The notes beneath the pieces are model-generated. The model saw only the letters and a program-made list of their open reading frames with translations, had not been told where the DNA came from and ran no database searches. Positions 19,770-30,022 of a stretch of DNA of 64,000 nucleotides are shown in pieces (the first letter of the stretch is position 1; each line of letters starts with the position of its first letter). The translations under genes were made by a program, and so were the position numbers. This DNA comes from FEN-1219 sp963744305 (GTDB taxonomy: Bacteria > Pseudomonadota > Gammaproteobacteria > Steroidobacterales > Rariloculaceae). The stretch is from NCBI GenBank assembly GCA_963744305.1, contig CAVUTF010000034.1:1-64000 (forward strand). Direction: 5' to 3'.

Positions 19770-22439
19770 GGTGAAGTCCGTCGCAGGCCGCACGGGGCAG
19801 ATCGACCGCCCGGCCCTCGAGCGCGCGCTCGCGGCCGACGGCCGAGCCGTCGCCGTGTTTCGCGATGCGCTGCGCAACGCGAGCGACAACCTGAGCGAGA
19901 GGTTCCGCCGCAACGAGCCGATCGAGGGGCTCGTGCGCGAGCGCGCCGTCATCGTCGACAGCATCATTCTCGCTAGCTGGCCGGCATTTCGCTGCGCGAG
20001 CTTCGCGAGCAGGCGGACCTGGTCGCTGTCGGCGGCTACGGCCGCGGCGAGCTGCATCCGCAATCCGACATCGACTTGCTGCGTGCTGCTCGATGAACGC
20101 GACGAGCAACGAAGCGACGAGGCGATCGGCCGGTTCCTCACGTTTCTGTGGGACATCGGGCTCGAAGTCGGCCATAGCGTGCGCACGCTCGACGACTGCG
20201 AGGCGCAAGCGCGCAGCGACGTCACGGTCGCTGACGACGCTGATGGAGACGCGGCTGCTGAACGGGCCCGGCCGGCTGTTCGAAGAGCTGCCGAAGAGGA
20301 TCGGCAGGACGCGCATGTGGAGCAGCGCGCGAGTTCTTTCGCGCGAAGCTCGATGAGCAGGCCGCGCGGCATCACCGTTATCACGATACTGCGTACAACC
20401 TCGAGCCCAACGTGAAGGGCAGCCCGGGCGGCTTGCGCGACATTCAGATGATCTCGTGGCTCGCGCGCCGGCACTTCGGTGCCACGCGTCTGGAAGATCT
20501 CGTCGAGCCACAAGTTCCTGACGGCCGGACAGCTGCGCATCCTGATCGCGGGCCAGGCGTTCCTCTGGCGCATTCGATTCGGCCTGCACCTCCTCACGGG
20601 CCGGCGCGAGGATCGGCTGCTGTTCGACCATCAAGTGAAGCTCGCCCAGATGCTCGGCTACGAGGACGCGAGCTTCACGCTCGCGGTCGAGCAGCTCATG
20701 CAGCGCTACTACCGAACCGTCATGGAGGTCAGCCGGCTCAACGAGATGCTGCTGCAGTTGTTCGAGGAGGCGATCCTCCTCGACAAGACGAATCGCCGGT
20801 CCTGTTGAGCCCGCGCTTCCAGAGCCGCAACGGCTATCTCGAGGTGAGCGACGAGCAGGTGTTCGCGCGCGAGCCGTCGGCGCTGCTCGAGATGTTCCTG
20901 CTGCTCGAGCAGAACTTGAACTTGCGCGGCGTCAACGCCCGCACGATCGCGCTCGTCAAGCAGAACCTCTGGTTGATCGACGAGGAGTTCCGCCAAAACC
21001 CGCGCCATCACCGACTGTTCCTCGACATCCTGCGCGCACCGCAAGGCGTCACTCGCACTCTGAAGCGTATGAACACCTACGGCGTGCTCGGGCTATACAT
21101 CCCGGCGTTCGGACGAGTCGTCGGACGCATGCAGTACGACCTGTTCCATGCGTATACGGTCGACGCGCATACCCTGTTCGTGGTCGAGAATCTGCGGCGG
21201 TTCGCGTTGCCGCGTTTCGACGATGAGTTCCCAGCGTGCAGCGCGGTCATGCAGACGGCTAGAGAAGCCGGAAGTCGCATATCTCGCCGGGCTTTTCACG
21301 ACATCGCCAAAGGCCGCGGCGGCGACCATTCGGAGCTAGGCGCGGTGGACGCCGAAGCGTTTTGCCTAGAGCACGGGATGAGCCGCTACGATGCGCGGCT
21401 CGTCGCGTGGCTCGTGCAGAATCACTTGTTGCTGTCCCTGACCGCGCAAAAGAAGGACCTGAACGATCCGCGCGTCGTCAACGAGTTCGCGCGCACCGTC
21501 GGAGATCAAACCCACCTCGACTATCTCTACGTGTTGACCGTGGCGGACGTCCGCGGCACGAATCCGAAAATCTGGAACTCGTGGAAGGACACGTTGTTCT
21601 GGGAGCTCTATCAGTCTACGCGGCGTGCACTGCGCCGCGGCGTGCTGAACCCGATCGACAAGGAGGAGCTGATCCGCGGCCGGCAAGCCCAGGCGGAGCA
21701 AGCGCTCCTGCAAGCCGGATTGCCCCGGGAGCGTTGGCAGCGGATCTGGTCGAGCTTCACGGAGGAGTACTTCCTGCGGCATCGGCCCGAGGAGATCGCT
21801 TGGCACACGCGGCTTCTTGCCGAGGAGGCGAATCTGAGCTCGACCATCGTGGACGTCAACGAGCTGATCTCCAAGGGGTTGACCTCGATCATGGTGTATT
21901 CGCCCGAGGAGACACGCTCGTTCGTGCGCTCGACGGCCATCCTGGACGAGCTCGGGCTCACGATCGTCGACGCCCGCATCGTGCCGCTCGCTGAAATGGT
22001 GAGTCTCGACACGTACTGCGTGCTCGAAAGCGACGGCAGCCCGATCTTGGACAAGCGCAGACTCGACGAGATACACCATCGCTTGCTCAAGGCCCTGACG
22101 AGCACCAGCGACCAGGCACTCAAGGTCACGCGCCGCGCGCCGCGGCAAGTGCGGATGTTCTCGACACCGGTGCAGATAACGATCTCGCGCGATCCGCTGA
22201 ACCAGCGAACCGTGATCGAGCTCGTCGCGGGCGATCGGCCCGGCCTGCTGTTTCAGGTCGCGAAAGTGTTCGAGCACGAAGGCGTCGCGCTGCAGAACGC
22301 GAAGATCGCCACCGTCGGCGAGCGCGCCGAGGACGTATTCTTCATCACGACGGCCGACAACCAGCCGCTCGACGAGGCGTTTTCGGAGCGCCTCGGCAAA
22401 GCGCTGCGCGAAGGTCTGACCGACGCGAACGCGCAGTGA
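19750..22439 (+). CDS. glnD: Bifunctional uridylyltransferase/uridylyl-removing enzyme GlnD (multiple frameshifts)
   Basis: Nitrogen sensor that adds UMP to, or removes it from, PII proteins according to glutamine level. The start is GTG 19750, overlapping map by 20 bases. The nucleotidyltransferase motif GGYGRGELHPQSDID (about 20033-20077), the HD motif LFHDIAKGRGGDHS (about 21295) and two C-terminal ACT domains (TAILDELGLTIVDARIV and GDRPGLLFQVAKVFEHEG) are all readable. Frames change near 19975, 20075, 20230, 20330, 20505, 20800, 21257 and 21294; after 21300 the gene is clean. The corrected length is about 896 residues (E. coli 890). Confidence 0.92.
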
Positions 22440-22461
22440 CGCGACCTCGCGAGGAACGATC

Positions 22462-23281
22462 ATGGCCGAGCTCAGTGAAGTGATTGAACGGGCATGGGAG
22501 CGCCGCCAGGAGCTCGCACCCGGCCGCGTAGATCGCGAAATCTCCGACGCCGTCGAGGAAAGCATCGCGGGTCTCGACGCGGGTACGTTGCGCGTCGCGG
22601 AGAAGCGCGGCGGCGAGTGGATCGTCAACGCGTGGCTCAAGAAAGCCGTCTTGCTCTACTTCCGCACGAGCGAGAACCGCGTCGCCGCCGACGGCGTCAC
22701 GAAGTATCTTCGACAAAGTGCCGGCGAAGTACGCGAGCTATGACGCCGAGCGGTTTCGCAGCTCCGGAACGCGCGTGGTGCCCGATGCGGTGGTCCGGCG
22801 CGGCGCGTACGTGGCGGCCGACGTCGTGCTGATGCCGTCGTTCGTCAATATCGGCGCCTACATCGATCAGGGCACGATGATCGATACGTGGGCGACGGTC
22901 GGAAGCTGCGCGCAGATCGGCAAGAACGTGCATTTGTCGGGCGGTGCAGGCATCGGCGGTGTGCTCGAGCCCCTGCAGGCGGCGCCCACGATCATCGAGG
23001 ATAACTGCTTCATCGGCGCTCGCTCCGAGGTCGTCGAGGGCGTGATCGTGGAGCGCGGCTGCGTGCTCGCGATGGGCGTGTACATCAGCCAGAGCACGCG
23101 CATCTACGATCGCGAGACCGGCGAGATCCTCTACGGCCGGATTCCGGCGGGCTCGGTCGTCGTCTCGGGCAACTTGCCCTCGAACGACGGCAAGTACAGC
23201 CTCTATTGCGCCGTCATCGTCAAAAAGGTTGACGAGAAGACCCGCGCCAAAACCAGCCTCAACGATCTCCTGCGCCCGTGA
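22462..23281 (+). CDS. dapD: Tetrahydrodipicolinate N-succinyltransferase DapD (one frameshift)
   Basis: Succinylates tetrahydrodipicolinate in the lysine/diaminopimelate pathway. The N-terminal part (EKRGGEWIVNAWLKKAVLLY) and the left-handed beta helix (GAYIDQGTMIDTWATVGSCA, FIGARSEVVEGVIVERG) match the family. One extra C near 22709, in TATCTTCGAC, splits it; without it the junction reads TKYFDKVPAKYASYD. The corrected length is about 273 residues (E. coli 274). It lies 22 bases after glnD, a common pairing. The stop codon touches repeat copy 2. Confidence 0.95.
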
Positions 23282-23336
23282 ATCGGGGTCGGGTACGGGG
23301 TCAATTTCCGCTCGGTACCCGGCCTGACCCCGATCG
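23281..23336. repeat. REP-like palindromic repeat, copy 2 (between dapD and pstB)
   Basis: A shorter, more degenerate copy: the left arm ATCGGGGTCGGGTAC starts at the last base of the dapD stop codon, and the right arm GGTACCCGGCCTGACCCCGAT follows in reverse complement. It lies between the convergent ends of dapD and pstB, where a bidirectional terminator would be expected, but it has no T-run. Confidence 0.75.
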
Positions 23337-23381
23337 ATCGCTGGCGGCCGGCACCGTCCGCGTGACGCGCAACCCGCAAGG

Positions 23382-24284
23382 TCAGCCGAAGCGGCCGGTG
23401 ATGTAGTCTTCGGTGAGCTTGTGGCGGGGGTTCGTGAAGATCTCGTCGGTGTCGCCGACCTCGATCAGCTTGCCCAAGTGAAAATACGCCGTGCGCTGCG
23501 AGACGCGAGCCGCCTGCTGCATCGAGTGCGTGACGATCGCGATCGCGTAGTTCTGCTTGAGCTCGTCGATCAAGTCTTCGATTCGAGCGGTCGCGATCGG
23601 ATCCAGCGCTGAGCACGGCTCGTCCATGAGAATCACCTCGGGGCTCACGGCAATCGTGCGCGCGATGCAGAGGCGCTGCTGCTGGCCGCCGGATAGCCCC
23701 GTCCCGGGTTCCTCGAGCCGGTCTTTGACCTCCTGCCACAACCCCGCGCGCTCCAGGCTCGTTTGCACGATCTCGTCGAGCTGTGCGCGGTCGCGCGCGA
23801 GACCGTGAATGCGCGCGCCGTACGCAACGTTGTCGTAGACGGACTTCGGGAACGGATTCGGCTTCTGAAAAACCATGCCGACGCGCGCGCGCAGCATCAC
23901 GACGTCCATGTGCTTGCCGTAGATGTCCTCGCCGTCGAGCGTGATCTCGCCCGTGATGCGGGCCGACTCGATCGTGTCGTTCATCCGGTTCAAGCAGCGG
24001 ATGAACGTCGACTTGCCGCAGCCCGAAGGACCGATCAGCGCGATCACCTCGTTTAGACCGATATCGAGATTGACCTTTTGAATCGCGTGATTGTCGGCGT
24101 AGAAGACGTCGACCTTGCGTGCGCGCATCACGGGCTTGGCCGCCGTGTAGTCGCCGACAGTACGGTAACCCTCGTCCGGTGCCTCGACGGTCGTCGGTGC
24201 GAGCTTAGCAGACGCCTCCGTTTCGACCTCTGACGCGGCCTCGGACACGGTTGTTCTACTCTTTGGTTCTGCGGCGAGACCCAC
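23382..24284 (-). CDS. pstB: Phosphate ABC transporter ATP-binding protein PstB
   Basis: ATPase of the high-affinity phosphate importer PstSCAB. Walker A GPSGCGKST, signature LSGGQQQRLCIARTIA and Walker B VILMDEPCSALDP are intact, as is the PstB-typical QKPNPFPKSVYDNVAYG. The 300 residues exceed the usual 257 because of an N-terminal stretch of about 50 residues rich in Glu, Ala and Thr before KPVMRARKVDVFYA. If the true start is internal this stretch is untranslated, but no better start was obvious. It is the last gene of pstSCAB and ends 46 bases from repeat copy 2. Confidence 0.95.
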   Translation of the reverse strand: MGLAAEPKSRTTVSEAASEVETEASAKLAPTTVEAPDEGYRTVGDYTAAKPVMRARKVDVFYADNHAIQKVNLDIGLNEVIALIGPSGCGKSTFIRCLNRMNDTIESARITGEITLDGEDIYGKHMDVVMLRARVGMVFQKPNPFPKSVYDNVAYGARIHGLARDRAQLDEIVQTSLERAGLWQEVKDRLEEPGTGLSGGQQQRLCIARTIAVSPEVILMDEPCSALDPIATARIEDLIDELKQNYAIAIVTHSMQQAARVSQRTAYFHLGKLIEVGDTDEIFTNPRHKLTEDYITGRFG

Positions 24285-24342
24285 AGTCTACTCCAACGGC
24301 CTTTGCGATGTATTGCGCTCCATCGTTCCACGAAACGCATTC

Positions 24343-25637
24343 CTAATAGCGGCGCTCGAAACGTTTCCGTAGCAGAATCGCGGTGGCATTCATCACCAAC
24401 AAGAAGACGAGCAGCACGAGAATCGCCGCTGAAGTGCGCTCGACGAACGCGCGCTCGGGGCTGTCGGCCCACAAGAAAAACTTGAACGGGCAAAGCCGTG
24501 GCCGGATCCAAAGGACTTTCCGGAATATCGACGATGAACGCGACCATGCCGATCATGAGCAAGCGGCGCCGACTCGCCGAGCGCCCGCGCCATGCCGATG
24601 ATCGTGCCGGTCAGCATGCCCGGCATCGCGAGCGGCAGCACGTGATGCAAGACCATTTGCATTTTCGACGCGCCGAGACCGAGCGCAGCCTCGCGAATCG
24701 ACGGCGGCACCGCCGTCAACGCCGCGCGCGACGCGATGATGATCACTGGCAACGTCATCAGGCTCAACACGAGACCGCCGACGAGCGGCGCCGAGCGCGG
24801 CAAGCCGAAAGCGTTGATGAACAGCGCGAGCCCCAGCAAGCCGAACACGATCGACGGCACGGCGGCGAGATTGTTGATGTTGACTTCGATGAGATCCGTC
24901 CAGCGATTGCGCGGCGCGAACTCCTCGAGATAAATCGCGGTGGCGACACCGAGCGGGAACGACAGCGCAAGCGTCACGAGCAGCATGAAGAACGAGCCGA
25001 CGGTTGCGCTCCATATGCCGGCGAGCTCGGGATCGCTCGAGGCGCCGGCCGTGAAGAAGTATCGATTGAACTTCAAGGCCACGCGATCCTGCATCTCGAG
25101 CCGCCCGAGCCACTCGAGCTGCTGGTCGCTTATCCGCCGCTCGCTTTCGCTGACGGTACGATCGACCTGCCCTTTGACGATCACGTCGATGTCGTCATCC
25201 GCGAGCAACCAGAACGTTTGCGTCGATCCCACCAATGCCGGGTCGGCAACGACGCGCTCGCGCACCTCGAGACCCGCGCCGGGGCTCAGCATCCCATACA
25301 ACGCGCGCAGTTCACTGCGCGACTGCACCTCGGGGAACACTTTGCCGAGCGCATCGCGTACGAGCCGTTGATAGTCCGCTGCCGCGAGCACTTCCGGGTC
25401 GCGTGAGCGGTCGGGATCGATCGCGTCTTCTGTGAGCTCCACTTCGAGCAGGAATCTTGTTTGGCGCAGTGCGGTGTAGCCGTTGCCGATCAGCGTGGAG
25501 AAAAAGAACGCCAGAAACGCGAGACCGATCAACAACGCGCCCAACCCAAGCGCTCGAAACAGCCATTCCGTGCGATAACGGCGGCGAATCCCCCCGGCGA
25601 CCGCCTGTTTCACCGAGCTCGTCCCCGGATTATTCAT
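24343..25637 (-). CDS. pstA: Phosphate ABC transporter permease PstA (frameshift near 3' end)
   Basis: Membrane permease subunit of PstSCAB. After one N-terminal helix comes a long periplasmic region (about residues 50-210), then the ABC permease core with SREAALGLGASKMQMVLHHV as the coupling-helix segment. This extended form is longer (about 430 residues) than E. coli PstA (296) and fits the PstA group carrying the N-terminal DUF3333-type domain. The frame breaks near 24570 after GESAPL; removing one T restores LMIGMVAFIVDIPESP, with a second correction near 24470, and the protein then ends LRKRFERRY at 24343. It overlaps pstC by 8 bases. Confidence 0.92.
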
Positions 25638-27015
25638 ATTGCTCGCGGTAGCGCCGCACGACGTGAAGCGCGATGACGTTCAGCGCCGAGGTGACCAGGA
25701 ACAAAACCAAGCCGAGCGCAAACGCCACGAGCGTCCTCGGGCTTTCGAATTCCTGGTCGCCGACCAGAACGGTGACGATTTGCACTGTGACGGTCGTCAC
25801 CGCTTCGAAGGGGTTGGCCGTTAGATTTGCCGCGAGACCCGCGGCCATCACGACGATCATCGTCTCGCCGATCGCTCTCGACACGGCGAGCAGAATGGCG
25901 CCGACGATACCGGGCAACGCCGCGGGCAGCACCACTTGGCGGATCGTCTCGGAGCGCGTCGCACCAAGCGCCAACGCACCATCGCGCAAGGCTTGGGGAA
26001 CGGCCGTGATCACATCGTCCGACAACGACGAGACGAACGGGATGATCATGATCCCCATGACGAGACCGGCGCCGAGCGCGCTTTCCGACGCGACGTCGAG
26101 TCCCACGGTCTCGCCGACTTGACGCAAGATTGGCCCGACAGTCAACGCGGCAAAATAGCCGTAGACGACCGTGGGGATGCCGGCCAACACCTCCAGCAGA
26201 GGCTTCGCATACGCGCGAAACCGCGCATTCGCGTATTCCGCAAGGTAGATCGCGGACATCAAGCCAACCGGCACCGCGACGAACATCGCGATACCGGAGA
26301 TCAACAGCGTCCCGGTGAACAACGGCACCGCGCCGAACGCCCCTGAGGAACCGACCTGATCGGCGCGAATAGCTGTCTGCGGGCTCCAGGTGAGGCCGAA
26401 CAGAAAATCGAGCGGCGATACCTGCTGGAAAAAGCGCAGCGCTTCGAGCAACACCGACAAGAAAATCCCGAGCGTCGTCAAGATCGCGACCATCGAGGCC
26501 GCGATCAGCAAGTACTCGATGCTCTTCTCGACTCGATTGCGCGCCCGAAACTCTGGCTTCACCTGGCGAAACGCCCAACCGAGCGTAACGCAGGCGAGCA
26601 CTAGCACGGCAGCGGTCAACAGTGATCGGCTCGTTGCGCGCAAGTCCGCGTAGTGCTCGGCAGCGGCGATGATTCCCGCGTCCGGGTCGCTCGAGACGAT
26701 GTTGCCCTCGACGAGATTGCGTATGTCGTTGTAGATGAGACCGAGCTCCTCGTCGGGCAGCGAGCTGACGTCGGGGGGCAGCGCCTGGAGCACGGCGCCG
26801 CGCAACAACACGGGCTCCGCGATCTGCCAAACCGCGAGCAACACGATCGCGGGCAGCACGCACCACAGTGCGACGTAGCCCCCGTGATACCCGGGCAGCG
26901 AATGAAACATGCGCGGCGGCGCACTCACCGCGGCGGCAATGGCGCGCCGGCGGCCGAGGTAATAGGCGAGGAGCGCGAGTCCCGCGATTGCGATCAGAAG
27001 CGTGGAGGAGGACAC
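25630..27015 (-). CDS. pstC: Phosphate ABC transporter permease PstC, extended form
   Basis: Partner permease of PstA. I chose GTG 27015 (MSSSTLLIAIAGLALLAYYLG) because it opens directly on a membrane helix 17 bases after pstS; the upstream frame is arginine-rich shadow. The 461 residues include two N-terminal helices and a periplasmic stretch (about 80-160) not present in the 319-residue E. coli protein, then the permease core with AEYANARFRAYAKPLLEVLA and ALALGATRSETIRQVVLPAA. Intact. The extended PstC matches the extended PstA, so the two extra domains may contact each other or PstS; that is inference. Confidence 0.93.
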   Translation of the reverse strand: MSSSTLLIAIAGLALLAYYLGRRRAIAAAVSAPPRMFHSLPGYHGGYVALWCVLPAIVLLAVWQIAEPVLLRGAVLQALPPDVSSLPDEELGLIYNDIRNLVEGNIVSSDPDAGIIAAAEHYADLRATSRSLLTAAVLVLACVTLGWAFRQVKPEFRARNRVEKSIEYLLIAASMVAILTTLGIFLSVLLEALRFFQQVSPLDFLFGLTWSPQTAIRADQVGSSGAFGAVPLFTGTLLISGIAMFVAVPVGLMSAIYLAEYANARFRAYAKPLLEVLAGIPTVVYGYFAALTVGPILRQVGETVGLDVASESALGAGLVMGIMIIPFVSSLSDDVITAVPQALRDGALALGATRSETIRQVVLPAALPGIVGAILLAVSRAIGETMIVVMAAGLAANLTANPFEAVTTVTVQIVTVLVGDQEFESPRTLVAFALGLVLFLVTSALNVIALHVVRRYREQYE

Positions 27016-27032
27016 CGCGCCTTCTGTCCCAG

Positions 27033-28121
27033 CTAGTGAGTCTCCGCCAACTGCAAGCTCTCGAGCGCGCGCACCTGCGCCAGCACGGTGCGCCGCTCCG
27101 CGTCCGGCAGCGGCACGAGCCCCCTGTCGGCGAGATAGCCGAAGTCGCCCCATGCCGAGTCGCTCGTGAACTCGGTCAGATACTCGCGGATCCCGGGGAT
27201 CACACCGATGTGCGCCTTCTTCACATAGAAATACAGCGGCCGCGCAATCGGGTAAGTAGCGTCGGCGATGCTATCGAACTCGGGCTTTACACCGTTGACC
27301 TGCAAGCCTTGCACCTTGTCCGAATTCTGCTCGAGGAAGCTGTATCCGAAAATGCCGAGGGCGAGGGGATTCGACGCGAGCTTCTGCACGATCAAGTTGT
27401 CGTTTTCGCCCGCCTCGACGTAGCGGCCGTCTTCGCGAATCGTGTGGCAGGCTGCGCGATATTCGTCGCCCTCGAGCGCCGCCAGTCCCGGAAATGTCTT
27501 GCAGCCAGGCTCCATCGCGAGCTCGAGGAACGCATCCCGAGTCCCGGACGTCGGCGGCGGACCGAGCACCTCGATGTCGATCGCTGGCAAATTCTTGTTC
27601 AAGTCGGACCAGCGGCGGTACGGATTGGGAACGGTGCCGGCGCCGCCGGACGGATTCGGCACATTCTTCGCGAGCGCCAGGAAGATATCGCGCAGGGTCA
27701 AGTCGAAAGCGGTCGCGGACTTGGAATTCGCGAGCACGATGCCGTCGTAGCCGATCTTCACTTCGACGATTTCGGTCACGCCATTCTGGTTACACGCTTG
27801 AACCTCCGACGCCAGGATGCGGCGCGATGAGTTCGCGATGTCCGGGTGCTCGACGCCGATGCCGTTGCAAAAGAGCTTGATACCGCCGCCGCTCCCGGTG
27901 GGCTCGATCTTCGGCGTGTTGAACTTGCCGGCGCGGCCGAACCGCTCGGCGACAGCCGTCGCGAACGGATACACCGTCGAGGAGCCGACGATGCTGATGT
28001 AGTCGCGGACTTCTTGAGCGTTTGCGAGAGCGCCGAAAAGGGCGAAAGAAGCAGCCGCAAGGGTTGCGGCGCGCTTCAAGAAAAGGCCGCCGTGGAGAGA
28101 GCGGGTACACTGATTCCCCAT
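27033..28121 (-). CDS. pstS: Periplasmic phosphate-binding protein PstS
   Basis: Captures phosphate in the periplasm for PstCA. The 362-residue precursor has a basic N-terminus, a hydrophobic core and a cleavage site near ALANAQ (about residue 36). The phosphate-binding signatures ISIVGSSTVYPF and EPTGSGGGIKLFC lie near the mature N-terminus, and TSGTRDAFLELA lies centrally. A strong ribosome site AGGAGG stands 5 bases before the ATG. No convincing Pho box was found in the 187 bases upstream; a weak CTGCAATAATTCC near 28215 is the only hint. First gene of pstSCAB. Confidence 0.95.
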   Translation of the reverse strand: MGNQCTRSLHGGLFLKRAATLAAASFALFGALANAQEVRDYISIVGSSTVYPFATAVAERFGRAGKFNTPKIEPTGSGGGIKLFCNGIGVEHPDIANSSRRILASEVQACNQNGVTEIVEVKIGYDGIVLANSKSATAFDLTLRDIFLALAKNVPNPSGGAGTVPNPYRRWSDLNKNLPAIDIEVLGPPPTSGTRDAFLELAMEPGCKTFPGLAALEGDEYRAACHTIREDGRYVEAGENDNLIVQKLASNPLALGIFGYSFLEQNSDKVQGLQVNGVKPEFDSIADATYPIARPLYFYVKKAHIGVIPGIREYLTEFTSDSAWGDFGYLADRGLVPLPDAERRTVLAQVRALESLQLAETH

Positions 28122-28308
28122 GAGTCCTCCTGTCTTATTGGCCGCAGCTTTGTCTCGGCGCTGCGAGTTACCATACCGTCCTGCGAAGCCTAGCCAGCCA
28201 ATGTTAAGGAATTATTGCAGAGCGCCGCGCTGCGGCCACGGAGCGACCCCTCGCCCGCGCGCCAAATCCCTTGACCGAACAATCACTTAAAGACGACGTA
28301 AGCCTCCC

Positions 28309-29476
28309 ATGAAGCTGCTCGACCTAACCCGCGAGCTCTTGCGCCGCGCCTCGGTCACGCCACACGACGCAGGCTGTCAGGAGCTGATCGCGACCCACCT
28401 TGCGCCGTCCGGTTTCGCGGCCGAGCACATGCGGTTCGGCGAGGTCCACAACGCCTGGATCAGGCGCGGGGCGGGGGACACCCGCACTGGTTTTCGCGGG
28501 GCATACCGACGTCGTCCCAACGGGTCCGCGGGAGCAGTGGGAGGCAGACCCGTTCGAGGGCACGCTGCGGGACGGAGAATTGATCGCCCGGGGCGCCGCC
28601 GACATGAAGGGCAGCCTCGCCGCGATGGTCAAGGCCTGCGAGCGCTTCGCGGCCACGTACCCGAACTGCCCAGGCTCGCTCGCGCTCTTGATCACGAGCG
28701 ACGAGGAAGGCCTCGCGGACGACGGAACGCTGAAAGTCATGCAAACGCTCGCCCAGCGCGGCGAGATGTTTCGCTATTGCGTCGTCGGCGAGCCATCGAG
28801 CTCGGAGAGACTCGGTGACACGGTTCGCGTGGGACGGCGCGGGAGCCTATCGGGGATCATGACCGTGCGCGGCGTGCAAGGTCACGTGGCGTATCCGCTG
28901 CAGGGCGCGAACCCCATTCACGCGCTCGCGAAGTTCGTTGCGGCGATCACGCGCGAGCCGATCGATCACGGCAACGAGTTTTTCCCGCCGACGACCTTTC
29001 AGATGGTGAACGTGCACAGTGATGCCGGCGCGCCGAACGTGGTGCCGGGCGAGCTGCAATGCAGGTTCAATCTGCGCTACTCGAACGCGTGGACGCATGC
29101 CACGCTTGCGGCTCGCGTCGAGGCACTACTCGACGAGCTCAAGATCGATTACCAGATCCGTTGGCGCGTAGCCGGCGAGCCGTTCTTGACACGCGCCGGC
29201 GAGCTTACGGCCGCGGTCAGCCGCGCGATCAACGAAGAAACCGGCGAAAGCCCTACCCTTTCGACGAGCGGTGGAACTTCGGATGGCCGGTTCATCGCCC
29301 CGTACGGCGTCGACGTCGTCGAGGTGGGCCCGATCAACAAGACGATTCATCAGGTCAACGAGCGCGTCCTCGTTGCGGATCTCGAGCGCCTGGAGCGCAT
29401 CTACTTTCGGATCGCCGAGATCTTGCTCGTCGGCGGCAGTGAAGGGGTCGGGTACCGATTTCCGCCGCGACGATAG
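28309..29476 (+). CDS. dapE: Succinyl-diaminopimelate desuccinylase DapE (one frameshift; end supplied by repeat)
   Basis: Zinc peptidase-family enzyme that removes succinate from N-succinyl-LL-diaminopimelate. Metal-binding segments VFAGHTDVVPTGP, ARGAADMKGSLAAM and TSDEEGLADDGT are visible, with VVGEPSS further on. The frame breaks near 28478 in a G-rich run (GGGGCGGGGG) and continues one frame over. The corrected length is about 389 residues (E. coli 375). The last ten codons (GVGYRFPPRR) and the TAG lie inside repeat copy 3, so the native C-terminus has been replaced. It is separated from dapD by the oppositely oriented pst operon. Confidence 0.94.
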
Positions 29477-29522
29477 AGCGTTCGGGCGAGCGAGCGGAAA
29501 TTGGTACCCGACCCCGATTTCC
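29442..29522. repeat. REP-like palindromic repeat, copy 3 (dapE/dsbB junction)
   Basis: The left arm AGGGGTCGGGTACCGATTTC and the right arm GGAAATTGGTACCCGACCCC are reverse complements with one mismatch, around a loop of about 30 bases. The left arm encodes the last residues of dapE and its stop; the right arm ends at the dsbB stop codon on the other strand. The element therefore fills the whole space between two convergent genes. Confidence 0.85.
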
Positions 29523-30022
29523 TAGCGGACGGGCTTCCAGTTGGCTGCGACGCTGAGCGCGCCGAGCAGCACGAACCAGATCAGCACCCAGGCCGGCATG
29601 CTCAAGCCCATGAACGCCCAATTCACTTCCGCGCATTCGCCCGAGCCGGTGAATACCATCTTCAGCGCGTCGAGCATCGGGAAGGCATCGAACATGTAGG
29701 CAAGGCCGGGGCCGCACGCGGGAACCTGTTCCGGCGGCAGATTCTGCAACCGCACGTGCCAAATCGAGATCGCGGAACCGATCGCCGCGGCCAAGACTGC
29801 GAGCGCCGCGTAGACACGGGCACCGGAGCCGCGCGGTGCATGAATCGCCGCGACCGCGAGCACGATGCCGACCGCGATCAATGCAATACGCTGAAAGATG
29901 CAGAGCGGGCACGCCTCGAGACCGAGCACGTGTTGCGCGTAGAGCGCATAAGCCATGAGACCGGCGACCGCGACGACTCCCGCGCCGTTTGCTAAACGGC
30001 GTTGCGAGCGCGTAGCGATCAA
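29522..30022 (-). CDS. dsbB: Disulfide bond formation protein DsbB
   Basis: Inner-membrane quinone reductase that reoxidises the periplasmic disulfide catalyst DsbA. The start is TTG 30022, overlapping the phoU stop as TTGA, giving MIATRSQRRLANGAG and 166 residues (E. coli 176). Four hydrophobic helices are present. The first redox pair is in LEACPLCIFQRIAL; the second pair is the Cys in VPACGPG and in GSGECAEVNW. The longer upstream frame lies inside phoU and is not DsbB-like. Its position behind phoU suggests cotranscription with the pho regulators. Confidence 0.92.
   Translation of the reverse strand: MIATRSQRRLANGAGVVAVAGLMAYALYAQHVLGLEACPLCIFQRIALIAVGIVLAVAAIHAPRGSGARVYAALAVLAAAIGSAISIWHVRLQNLPPEQVPACGPGLAYMFDAFPMLDALKMVFTGSGECAEVNWAFMGLSMPAWVLIWFVLLGALSVAANWKPVR

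Noticed and set aside
18974..20810. Treating map and glnD as pseudogenes
   Set aside because: Every block between breaks matches the family fully and in order, map is essential, and total lengths equal the normal length after small corrections; decay would also show substitutions and stops.
28122..28308. A Pho box upstream of pstS
   Set aside because: Only one poor half-site (CTGCAAT) was found, with no matching second half-site and no -10 at the right distance.
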